In this document: positions 13,960-21,160 of the stretch, piece by piece
Layout of the letters: each line of letters begins with the position of its first letter
Position numbering within the stretch: the first letter of the stretch is position 1
DNA from: DATKDU01 sp035512595
Lineage (GTDB): Bacteria; Planctomycetota; Planctomycetia; Pirellulales; Pirellulaceae
Reading direction: 5' to 3'
Assembly: GCA_035512595.1 (NCBI GenBank)
Contig: DATKDU010000028.1
Location: 1 to 23,851, forward strand
DNA length: 23,851 bases
The notes under the pieces: generated by a model
Database searches by the model: none
Seen by the model: only the letters and a program-made list of their open reading frames with translations
Told to the model about the DNA's origin: nothing
Translations under genes and position numbers: made by a program

Positions 13960-16900
13960 GCTGGCGTCGCTGTTGCCCAGCGGTGGTTTCGCACGTTTCG
14001 CGTGCGACGCCGTGTGGCAAAGCGCACTGGCCGGCCTGGTGGCCTTGGCTGTCTTGTGGGGCGGAAGGTTGCGTCCAGCCACGAGGGCTTGGGCTGCGCT
14101 GCTGGCCATGTTCGTGGCCATCGCCGCTCCCTGCGGATCGCTCCTGGCACGCGCAGGCGGCCTGGGATGGTTGCCGCCGAAAGGCGCCGTTGTCGCCGCG
14201 GCCGGCGATGAATTCTCCGGCCCCGTGGATGAAGCAGCCGCCGCGACGCCGAGTCAGGCGTCGTTTCCCAGCGACGGGGAAGGGGAAGTCCATCCGCCCG
14301 ATACGCCTTGGAGGGCCCAAACGGCCGGTGTTTCGCAGAACGGACAAGCGTCATCGCACATGGCATTGCTGGAGGCATCCGCCGTCACGTGGCAGCGGTG
14401 GCCAGGATTTACCCCTTGGATCTGGTCGCTGTGGGCGTGCGTTTGGGGCGCCGCCAGTCTGGTTTTGACGGCGCGGCTGCTGGCCGACCTGGCGGCCGTG
14501 AACCGCTTGCGGCGCGAAGCGCAGACTTGCTCACAGGAACCGATTCTGGCAGCTTGCCGGCGGGCTGCCCGATGCTTGGGGTTGCCCAGCGCCCCTCGTG
14601 TGGCCTACAGCGCGGTGGTGAGTTGCCCGATGGTTCTCGCCTGGGGAAAGCCGTGCATACTGATTCCGCAGGCAACCGACGTGGCGCCGTCTTTCCCGCG
14701 ACGTCATCGCCAGGACGCGGCAGCCGGCGACCAGGCGGAATTCGATCGCTGGTTTGCCGTCTTTTGTCACGAAATGGGTCACGTGCGGCGGTGTGACGGT
14801 TGGAGCGGGCTGGTCGCGGAGGCAATCACGATCCTGCTCCCCTGGCAACCGCTGATATGGCTGCTGCGGCGCGAGTTTCAGCGCGGGTCCGAAGAGGCCT
14901 GCGACGACTGGGCGCTGTTTGGCGGCGTCGATCCGCTGGACTATGCCGCCGCATTGGCCGAATGGATTCCTCGCCGTTCGGAGACCCTGGCGCTGGGCAT
15001 TCGCAACCGTCGCCTGCCGATTCGCCGCAGGATCGAAAGGCTGCTGGCGGCTGACGGGCGCCATTCTCCCCAGCTTGGCCGCTGCTTGATTGTCGGCGGC
15101 GCGGGTCTGGCGGCCAGCCTGGCCATAGTGCTGGCCCTTTTGCAGTCAGGAATGCCGCGGGAGCTTGTCGCCGACGAAGTCGTCGCTCACACCGCGGCGA
15201 AAGGGGTGGCAGATCATGTGGCGGGCGGTTCGGAGGTGACGCTCGACCGCAGCAGCGATGACGCAGCACCGCCGGCTACACCGGCCGCCTTCCAGACGGT
15301 CCTGGGAGACGCCCGCCTCAAGCACTGGAGCTATGCCCAGTCGCTCGGTTTCTCGCCCGACGGGGAGTTGGCCCTCTCGGCCGGTCGTGATGGCGTCGTA
15401 CAAATCTGGAATCTGAGCAGCGGTCAATCGCACGCCACGTTCGCGCGGCCGCATGTCGCTGCGGCAGTCAGTGGCGACGGCCGGCGGCTGTTTCTGGCCC
15501 GCGAGGAGGGCGGGATTGAAGTCTCCGATAGCGTGACCAGCCGGGTCCTAAAGACGCTTCAGCTCCAATTGCCACAGGCCAGGAGCTATGCCGTCTCCGT
15601 CTTGGCAGTGAACCACGACGGCACGATCGCGGCCGCTGGCGGGCGGTGTTCCACAGTGGCTGAGAGCAGCGAAAGCTTTCTGACGGTATGGGACGTGCGC
15701 TCCCAGCGGTCTTTGATGACGATCCGCGGACCGCAGCCGGAGTGGACGCCTGGCGCCAGGGCGAGCTGGCACTGCTTAGCCCTGAGTGCCGACGGCCGCC
15801 GCCTGGCGGCCGGGGGCTTGCACTACATCACCTGTTGGGACACGCGGACGGGAGAGCAACTTCACAAGCTGGCAGGGGACGGCCGGATTTATGCACTCGC
15901 GTTCAGCCCCAGTGGTCAGGCGCTGGCTTCCGGCGATGCCTTGGGAAACGTCAAGCTGTGGAACTCAACCGACGGCGGAGAAGTGCTCCGCCTGGATCAT
16001 CCCGCCACCATCTCGGCACTCGCCTTCAGTCCCGGCGGCGAACGGCTGGCGACGTCCGCGGGCAACTCAGTTCACCTGTGGGATGCACGGACGGGCGGGT
16101 CTCTCTGGTCGTATGAGCCGGCGAAGGAGGTGCAGCGGTCGCGGCCAGTGAACGGCGGCGTGCATTTCAGCGGCGATGGACGAAAAATCTCAGTTGGATT
16201 CGCCAATCGCCTGGTCCTGCTCGACGCAGAGAAGGGGACGGAACTGCCGCTTGCCGGCGGAGTGCCGGGGGCCGATTTCACGGAAGTTTCCGCGGCGCTG
16301 TCCGACGGCGAACTGCTTACCGGTGACACCGCGGGCCGGCTCGCCATGTGGAATTTTGCCGACGGGCGCCTGCAGCGGACCTGGCAGGGGCACGCGGCAA
16401 GGGTCGATGCCCTGGCCATCTCCTCTGCCGGTAGTGCGTTCGCCTCGAAAGCGACCGACGGATCGCTGATCCTATGGGATGCAAAAGCCCACAAGCCACG
16501 ACATATCTTGCGGGACTCTCTCCTGGCAGGCGGAGGGTCTGAGGACGATTCTGTGGCATTTAGTGCCGATGGGCAGGCGCTGGCGTCAATCACTCGCCAG
16601 CGCACGCTGGCGGTGTGGGACGTGGAAAGCGGCCGCCTGCGAGAACAGTTGCTCTGGGCGGCCTCAGAAGGGGTCGAGCAGCCGCCGGCATTTCCATCCG
16701 CTGGGCGATTTTTACTGGCCGAGTGGTTGATCGGCGCCAAGACTGTGCTGCCGCAGATCGGCGAGGCGGATCGCAAGTATCCTGGCTTCCAACTCGCGGT
16801 GAGTCCCGACCGGCGCTATGCCGCCGGCGGCGTGTATGGCAGCCGCCTGGAGATTTGGGATCTTCGCACGCGGCGAAAGACGCAAATCGCTCGCGCTCAT

Positions 16901-17134
16901 GCGGGAAGACTCAAGTCGCTCGTCTTCAGCCCGGACAGCGCCTGGCTGGCGTCGTCGGGAGACGATGGCCGCATATGCTTTTGGAAGCCTGAGACGGGCC
17001 AGCGGCTTGCGTCGCTGTCCGTTGGTCCGCCCGGGGGAATGATTCGCAAGGTCACCGTCAGCCGCGATGGCCGCCACCTTGCGACAATCAACGGCAACGG
17101 CACGGCCTCCATCTTGCACGTGCCGGCGAACTAG
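13952..17134 (+). CDS. M56 (BlaR1-like) metalloprotease fused to a WD40 double propeller
   Basis: The 1060-residue product joins an N-terminal M56 membrane protease to a C-terminal WD40 array. Hydrophobic segments lie near 22-37, 46-66 and 150-172. The zinc motif HEMGH is at 273-277 and the downstream acidic motif EEACDD is at 314-319, with a fourth membrane segment near 378-399. From about residue 453 there are some 14 WD40-type blades, recognised by FSPDG-like turns followed by W-[DN] (for example LAFSPSGQALASG then VKLWN). Blade 11 is the most divergent, and 14 blades fit two seven-bladed propellers. By analogy with BlaR1, the propellers would lie outside the cytoplasmic membrane as the sensor and the protease site inside. 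There is no penicillin-binding sensor domain. GTG 13952 has AAGGAG seven bases upstream and overlaps the repressor gene. The ligand is unknown. Confidence 0.9.
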   Translation: MSELASLLPSGGFARFACDAVWQSALAGLVALAVLWGGRLRPATRAWAALLAMFVAIAAPCGSLLARAGGLGWLPPKGAVVAAAGDEFSGPVDEAAAATPSQASFPSDGEGEVHPPDTPWRAQTAGVSQNGQASSHMALLEASAVTWQRWPGFTPWIWSLWACVWGAASLVLTARLLADLAAVNRLRREAQTCSQEPILAACRRAARCLGLPSAPRVAYSAVVSCPMVLAWGKPCILIPQATDVAPSFPRRHRQDAAAGDQAEFDRWFAVFCHEMGHVRRCDGWSGLVAEAITILLPWQPLIWLLRREFQRGSEEACDDWALFGGVDPLDYAAALAEWIPRRSETLALGIRNRRLPIRRRIERLLAADGRHSPQLGRCLIVGGAGLAASLAIVLALLQSGMPRELVADEVVAHTAAKGVADHVAGGSEVTLDRSSDDAAPPATPAAFQTVLGDARLKHWSYAQSLGFSPDGELALSAGRDGVVQIWNLSSGQSHATFARPHVAAAVSGDGRRLFLAREEGGIEVSDSVTSRVLKTLQLQLPQARSYAVSVLAVNHDGTIAAAGGRCSTVAESSESFLTVWDVRSQRSLMTIRGPQPEWTPGARASWHCLALSADGRRLAAGGLHYITCWDTRTGEQLHKLAGDGRIYALAFSPSGQALASGDALGNVKLWNSTDGGEVLRLDHPATISALAFSPGGERLATSAGNSVHLWDARTGGSLWSYEPAKEVQRSRPVNGGVHFSGDGRKISVGFANRLVLLDAEKGTELPLAGGVPGADFTEVSAALSDGELLTGDTAGRLAMWNFADGRLQRTWQGHAARVDALAISSAGSAFASKATDGSLILWDAKAHKPRHILRDSLLAGGGSEDDSVAFSADGQALASITRQRTLAVWDVESGRLREQLLWAASEGVEQPPAFPSAGRFLLAEWLIGAKTVLPQIGEADRKYPGFQLAVSPDRRYAAGGVYGSRLEIWDLRTRRKTQIARAHAGRLKSLVFSPDSAWLASSGDDGRICFWKPETGQRLASLSVGPPGGMIRKVTVSRDGRHLATINGNGTASILHVPAN

Positions 17135-17154
17135 CGTTTGCGCTTGTGCCCCGT

Positions 17155-17403
17155 CTATCCCACCAGCTCGCGCAGCACGTCCCGCTTGTCCACCAGGTAT
17201 TGCGGCCGGCCGGCCGTGTCGGTGAGCTGCGCGGTTTGCACGTCGATTCGCAGGTTGTGGTATTCCGCACCGCTAAACTGGATTAAGGTAATCTGATGGC
17301 AGCCTTGTGCCGCAGCCGACGAGGATAACAGGCTTCCCGCTGCGCCGCTGTCAAACTGTGACCAATTTTCCGCTCGTTCGGAACAAGGAGACTGGCATGT
17401 CAC
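17155..17403 (-). CDS. Doubtful small ORF, possibly a gene remnant
   Basis: The minus strand can encode 82 residues ending ITLIQFSGAEYHNLRIDVQ, then TAQLTDTAGRPQYLVDKRDV and LRELVG. Only the last 50 or so look like protein: the codons of that part are strongly G/C-ending like the real genes, and the sequence has a sensible mix of strand and helix. The first 30 residues are Ser/Ala-rich and overlap the start of the Gly/Tyr-rich gene on the other strand, so the ATG at 17403 is suspect. A promoter-like pair on the minus strand (TTGACA at 17349-17354 and TGTTAT at 17325-17330, 18-base spacing) points downstream into the good part, but no normal start codon lies there except an internal GTG. It may be a short gene with an unusual start, or a decayed fragment. 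Confidence 0.3.
   Translation of the reverse strand: MTCQSPCSERAENWSQFDSGAAGSLLSSSAAAQGCHQITLIQFSGAEYHNLRIDVQTAQLTDTAGRPQYLVDKRDVLRELVG
17325..17354 (-). promoter_or_regulatory. Candidate minus-strand promoter
   Basis: Read on the minus strand, TTGACA (plus coordinates 17349-17354) is followed after 18 bases by TGTTAT (17325-17330). It would drive transcription towards the doubtful small ORF. It lies within the gap upstream of the oppositely oriented Gly/Tyr-rich gene. Confidence 0.35.
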
Positions 17404-18152
17404 GCACCATCACCTGTTTGGCGCTCGGCCTCGCTCTGGGCCTGGTGAGCATCGCACACGGGCAATTCAGCTTCGGCATTGGCGTCGGCAGCGGCTATGG
17501 CCGCGGCGGCGGATTCTACGGGCCGGGATACTACGGCCGCGGTTTTTACGGGCCAGGCTTCTACGGGCCGGGCTTCTACGGCCCCGGTTATGGCAGCGGC
17601 ATTGGCATTCGCGTCGGCAACCGCGGCTACTACGACGACTACTACTACGGCGGCCGCGGCTACTACTACGCCCGCCCGCAGGTCAACCGCTACTACATCC
17701 TGCCCAACAACAACGTGGCGGCAACTCCACGCGTCCTGCCCGACAACAAGATCACCCCGACCAAGCTGACGCTCCAGGAGGGAGACATCCTGATCAAGAG
17801 TCCTCCGGATGCACCCGGCGACGTCGGCTACGGCATCAACGACAAGTGGGTCTACACCATCGAGCCGGGGCAGAAGCAGAAGCTCGAAGCGGGCCGCCAG
17901 TGGACCATCGAGTTCAACCGGGGCATCGACGGCGCCCAGGCCGCCCGTTATACGCTCGACGCGGGCATTTACGAATTCCATTTCTCGGACGATGCCGGCT
18001 GGGAACTACAGCGCGTCAGCGACAGCGTCCTTTCCGCAGCGACGGAATCGCTGCCGGCTGCGGACGATGCGGTCCCCCCTGGCAAACCGGCCGGCGTGAA
18101 GGACGGGGCAGACGACGTGGGATTGCCGGCGGAAGCGCCATCCGAGGAATAG
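17397..18152 (+). CDS. Secreted Gly/Tyr-rich repeat protein
   Basis: The 251-residue product begins with a clear Sec signal peptide (MSRTITCLALGLALGLVSIAHG, cleavage likely before Gln23). A low-complexity region (about 25-95) follows, built from FYGPG/YYGRG units and ending in a run of YYDDYYYGGRGYYYARP type. The C-terminal part (about 110-215) looks like a folded beta-domain (VYTIEPGQKQKLEAGRQWTI, then YTLDAGIYEFHF), followed by an acidic, Ala/Pro-rich tail. The ATG at 17397 has AAGGAG six bases upstream; longer readings would remove the signal peptide from the N-terminus. It is probably exported to the periplasm or surface. The GYG-rich part may mediate adhesion or self-assembly, but no function can be assigned. 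Confidence 0.85.
   Translation: MSRTITCLALGLALGLVSIAHGQFSFGIGVGSGYGRGGGFYGPGYYGRGFYGPGFYGPGFYGPGYGSGIGIRVGNRGYYDDYYYGGRGYYYARPQVNRYYILPNNNVAATPRVLPDNKITPTKLTLQEGDILIKSPPDAPGDVGYGINDKWVYTIEPGQKQKLEAGRQWTIEFNRGIDGAQAARYTLDAGIYEFHFSDDAGWELQRVSDSVLSAATESLPAADDAVPPGKPAGVKDGADDVGLPAEAPSEE
17514..17590 (+). repeat. Coding tandem repeat for FYGPG units
   Basis: About five imperfect copies of a 15-base unit of the form TTCTACGGGCCGGGC encode YGPG/YGRG motifs in the Gly/Tyr-rich secreted protein. The copies are nearly identical at the DNA level, so the unit number could vary by slippage or recombination. Confidence 0.7.
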
Positions 18153-18221
18153 CCCCCGGCCGCGGCACGCATTACGGCGTAGAATATCGCCAGGGATCTT
18201 TCACTGCGAACGGGTGCTGCC

Positions 18222-20600
18222 ATGCGTTGCGTGTTTTTTCGCTGGCTGCCGCTGGCAGTCGCCATGGTTGCCGTTGCCTCCACGGCCCTCGGTCAAGCTC
18301 CGGATGTCGATCCGGAGGAGGTTCGCGAGGCAATTAAAAACGGGACGAATTACCTGCTGAAAAACCAGCGGCCCGACGGAAGCTGGGGGGAATACCCGCT
18401 CCAGCCGACCGGCAAGACGGCCCTGGTCGCCCTGGCGCTGCTCAACAGCGGCGTCCCACCTACGGATCCCGATCTCAAACAGGCGCTCGACTGGCTGGAG
18501 AAGCAAGCAGCGCCGCGGGCCACTTACGCAGCATCGCTCCAGATCATGGCCCTGGCGATGGCCAATCCGGTGCAGTACAGGCCGCGGATTACGTCGCTGG
18601 CCATGTGGCTGGAAGAGCGGCAGTTCAAGGACGGCGAGGAGAGAGGGGGCTGGACCTATTACGACCGCCCCGGCCCGGTGGACAACTCCAACAGCCAGTT
18701 CGCCGTGCTGGCGTTGCACGAGGCCGAGCGCGTCGGCGTCAAGATCAAAGAGCAGACCTGGAAGCTGGCGCTCGACTACTGGATCGACGAGCGGCGGCAG
18801 CATCCCGACGGCTCGTGGAGCTACGGCCTGGATAATCCGGCGGTCTCCGGCAGCATGACCTGTGCCGGCATCGCCTCGGTGATCATCGCCCGCGATCGCT
18901 TGCGGGCCGGCGACGCCTCGGTCCGCGGCACGAGCATCCAGTGCTGCGGCTTGCCGGCCGATTCCGGCGAGGATTCGGTGCAGCGCGGCCTGGCCTGGAT
19001 GGCCAAAAAATTCACCGTCTCGCAAAATCCCAACACGGCCGGCATCGGCGGCATTTCCCGCTCGTACCCGTGGCTGCTGTATTACCTCTACGGCGTGGAG
19101 CGCGTCGGCCGCATGTCGGGGCAGCGGTTCATCGGCACGCACGATTGGTATCGCGAGGGGTGCCGCTTCCTGATCGATCAGCGCGATCTGAACGGAAGCT
19201 GGCAAGGGACCGGCCCCGGCGAAGCGGACCCGATCGTCGGCACTTCGCTGGCCCTGCTCTTTCTCTCGAAAGGACGGCGTCCGGTCGTCGTGGCCCGCTT
19301 GATGCACGACGAAAGCGGCGACTGGAACCTGCACCGGCGGAGCATTCAGAACCTCGTCGGGCGCGTCGAACGACAATGGAAACGGGACCTGGCCTGGCAA
19401 TCGTTCGATCTGAAGCACTCCAGCGTCGTCGATCTGCTCGAAGCGCCGGTCCTGTTTCTCAGCGGCAGTCAATCGCTGCGGCTATCCAAAGACGACGAGG
19501 CGAAGCTCAAGGAGTACGTGAACCAGGGGGGCTTCATCTTTGCCGAGGCGTGCGAGGGAGATGGCTGCAACGGGAAACAGTTCGACCAGGATTTTCGCGC
19601 CCTGGTGGGGCGGCTCTTTCCCGAGAGCAAGCTGCGGAGATTACCCCCCGACCATGCGGTGTGGTTCGCTCAGGAACGGGTCAATCCCAAGGACCTGCCC
19701 AAGGACGAGGAGTTCTGGCTGTGGGGGCTCGATGCCTGCTGCCGCACGGCCATCGTCTATTGCCCGCGAAGCCTGTCGTGCCGCTGGGAGCTGGGGCATC
19801 CGTATCACGAGCTGCCGTATCCCGACGAGGTGAAGCGCGAGGTCGAGGCCTGCGTGCGGATCGGCGGCAACGTGCTGGCCTACGCGACCAATCGCGAGCT
19901 GAAGGATAAGTTGGAAAAGCCGCAAGTGTCGGTCCTGGTCAACAAGGAGCGGGTCCCGCGCGGTGCGCTCGTGCTTCGCAAGCTAAACCACGGCGGCGGC
20001 GCGGACGACGCCCCCAACGCACTGGGCAATCTGCTGGCGGTATTTGACAAGCAATTGTCGATGAAGGTCGATTACGACCGGCGGCCGCCGATTGGGGCCA
20101 ATGATCCGGCCATTTTTCAGCATCCGATTCTCTTCGCCCACGGCCGGCGCTCGTTCACCTTCTCCGCTGGCGAGCGCAAGGCGCTCAAGGACTATTTCGA
20201 TCGCGGCGGGTTCCTGTTTGCCGACGCCATCTGCGCGAGCAAGCCCTTTGCCGATTCGCTGCGGGAGGAGCTGAAGGCCATTTATCCCGAGGCGCAGTTC
20301 ACCCGCATCCCGCCAAGCCACCCGCTGTTCACCGACGAGTTCCACGGCTTTCGCATCGGGGAGGTGACCTTGCGCGACCCGAGCCTGCGGGATGAGAGCG
20401 ACCCGCTGATTGCCAAACCGGTCAAGATTTCGCCGCTCCTCGAGGGACTTGAGATCGACGGACGGATTGCCGTCATCCTCTCGCCGTACGACATCTCGTG
20501 CGCGCTGGAAAAAGGGACGAGCCTGGAGTGCAAGGGTTACATCCCGCAAGACGCTGCGCGGATCGGGGCGAACGTGATCCTGTACGCGCTGCAGCAGTAA
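18222..20600 (+). CDS. Terpenoid-cyclase-like toroid plus two DUF4159-like domains
   Basis: The 792-residue product has a signal peptide (1-24, ALGQ|A region). Residues about 30-350 resemble the alpha/alpha toroid of prenyltransferases and terpene cyclases, with QW-like turns PDGSWGEY (51-58), HPDGSWSYG (194-202) and LNGSWQG (323-329). The DxDD catalytic motif of class II cyclases is not visible, so enzymatic cyclisation is doubtful. Two related DUF4159-like domains follow (about 400-560 and 580-792). FLSGSQSLRLSKDDEAKLKE plus GGFIFAEA in the first corresponds to FAHGRRSFTFSAGERKALKD plus GGFLFADA in the second, and their C-terminal ends GGNVLAYATNREL and GANVILYALQQ also match. The protein is probably periplasmic and its role is unknown. 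It follows the Gly/Tyr-rich gene by 69 bases and may be cotranscribed with it. Confidence 0.85.
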   Translation: MRCVFFRWLPLAVAMVAVASTALGQAPDVDPEEVREAIKNGTNYLLKNQRPDGSWGEYPLQPTGKTALVALALLNSGVPPTDPDLKQALDWLEKQAAPRATYAASLQIMALAMANPVQYRPRITSLAMWLEERQFKDGEERGGWTYYDRPGPVDNSNSQFAVLALHEAERVGVKIKEQTWKLALDYWIDERRQHPDGSWSYGLDNPAVSGSMTCAGIASVIIARDRLRAGDASVRGTSIQCCGLPADSGEDSVQRGLAWMAKKFTVSQNPNTAGIGGISRSYPWLLYYLYGVERVGRMSGQRFIGTHDWYREGCRFLIDQRDLNGSWQGTGPGEADPIVGTSLALLFLSKGRRPVVVARLMHDESGDWNLHRRSIQNLVGRVERQWKRDLAWQSFDLKHSSVVDLLEAPVLFLSGSQSLRLSKDDEAKLKEYVNQGGFIFAEACEGDGCNGKQFDQDFRALVGRLFPESKLRRLPPDHAVWFAQERVNPKDLPKDEEFWLWGLDACCRTAIVYCPRSLSCRWELGHPYHELPYPDEVKREVEACVRIGGNVLAYATNRELKDKLEKPQVSVLVNKERVPRGALVLRKLNHGGGADDAPNALGNLLAVFDKQLSMKVDYDRRPPIGANDPAIFQHPILFAHGRRSFTFSAGERKALKDYFDRGGFLFADAICASKPFADSLREELKAIYPEAQFTRIPPSHPLFTDEFHGFRIGEVTLRDPSLRDESDPLIAKPVKISPLLEGLEIDGRIAVILSPYDISCALEKGTSLECKGYIPQDAARIGANVILYALQQ

Positions 20601-20602
20601 AA

Positions 20603-20655
20603 GTAGTGCCCTCGCTCCGCGAGTGCACATCCCGCTCGCGGAGCGAGCGGGCTAC
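20603..20655. repeat. GTAG-headed inverted hairpin pair (REP/BIME-like), between convergent genes
   Basis: Each half has the form GTAG-N4-CTCGCTCCGCGAG, itself a hairpin with 5-bp arms. The left half is at 20603-20623, and the right half (20635-20655) is its inverted copy, matching at 18 of 21 positions. It starts three bases after the toroid gene stop and ends just before the rpsR stop on the other strand. It could therefore act as a two-way terminator. Confidence 0.8.
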
Positions 20656-20656
20656 A

Positions 20657-20935
20657 TTACTCACCCACGTACGGCAGCAGTGCCATGAACCTTGCCCGCT
20701 TGATCGCCTGGGCGACGTGGTGCTGGCTGAGGGCCCCGCAGCCAGTCTTGCGGCGGCTGACGATCTTGCCGTGGCGATTGACCAGCTTTTTCAGCAGTTC
20801 GACGTCCTTGTAATCGACGAACATCGGGCGCGGCCGCTCGCCATCGACGAAGATCGGATCCTTCTTCTTGATCTTGAGCCGGGGCTTCCGCTTCTTGGGG
20901 CGGGCGTCTTTTTTGTTGAATGGCTTGCGAAACAT
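20657..20935 (-). CDS. rpsR: 30S ribosomal protein bS18
   Basis: The 92-residue product contains the bS18 core FVDYKDVELLKKLVNRHGKI, then VSRRKTGCGALSQHHVAQAI and KRARFMALLPY, which is diagnostic. bS18 pairs with bS6 on the platform of the 30S subunit. The protein is longer than the usual 75 or so residues because of a basic N-terminal extension (about 1-25, rich in Lys/Arg). The gene is on the minus strand with no ssb, rpsF or rplI neighbour, although in most bacteria rpsR sits between those genes. The start has no strong Shine-Dalgarno. A promoter about 105 bases upstream would give a leader of about 97 bases, long enough for regulation. Confidence 0.96.
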   Translation of the reverse strand: MFRKPFNKKDARPKKRKPRLKIKKKDPIFVDGERPRPMFVDYKDVELLKKLVNRHGKIVSRRKTGCGALSQHHVAQAIKRARFMALLPYVGE

Positions 20936-21039
20936 GCGTGGGAACCGTTTGCGATTTTGCTCTAAGCGATGGCTGGTTATAAGCTTGCGGCAATCGTCCG
21001 CCGCACAGCGTCATCGGCTCGATTCAATGGGAACCCGAA

Positions 21040-21067
21040 ATTGTACCCGAATGGGGGAGGGATGCAA
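21040..21067 (-). promoter_or_regulatory. Candidate rpsR promoter
   Basis: On the minus strand, TTGCAT (plus coordinates 21062-21067) is followed after 16 bases by TACAAT (21040-21045), a near-consensus -10 box. Transcription would start near 21033. Confidence 0.45.
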
Positions 21068-21095
21068 CGGGGACCGCGGGCACTACAATTTGTTC

Positions 21096-21155
21096 GTAGG
21101 ACAGGTTTCCAACCTGTCCAGAACCTTTATGGGACAGGTTGAAAACCTGTCCTAC
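21096..21155. repeat. GTAG-headed inverted hairpin pair (REP/BIME-like) next to the pyrC start
   Basis: The left half (21096-21119) is GTAG leading into GGACAGGTT-TCC-AACCTGTCC, a perfect 9-bp hairpin. The right half (21132-21155) is GGACAGGTT-GAA-AACCTGTCC ending in CTAC. The halves match as inverted copies at 23 of 24 positions. The element ends five bases before the GTG start of the dihydroorotase gene, where a Shine-Dalgarno would normally be. Confidence 0.88.
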
Positions 21156-21160
21156 GTGCC

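Noticed and set aside
18201..19472. 423-residue minus-strand frame opposite the toroid gene
   Set aside because: The plus-strand gene has a signal peptide and recognisable repeats, while the minus frame has none. The same reasoning removes the long frames at 1532-2803, 3076-3960 and 21152-22633.
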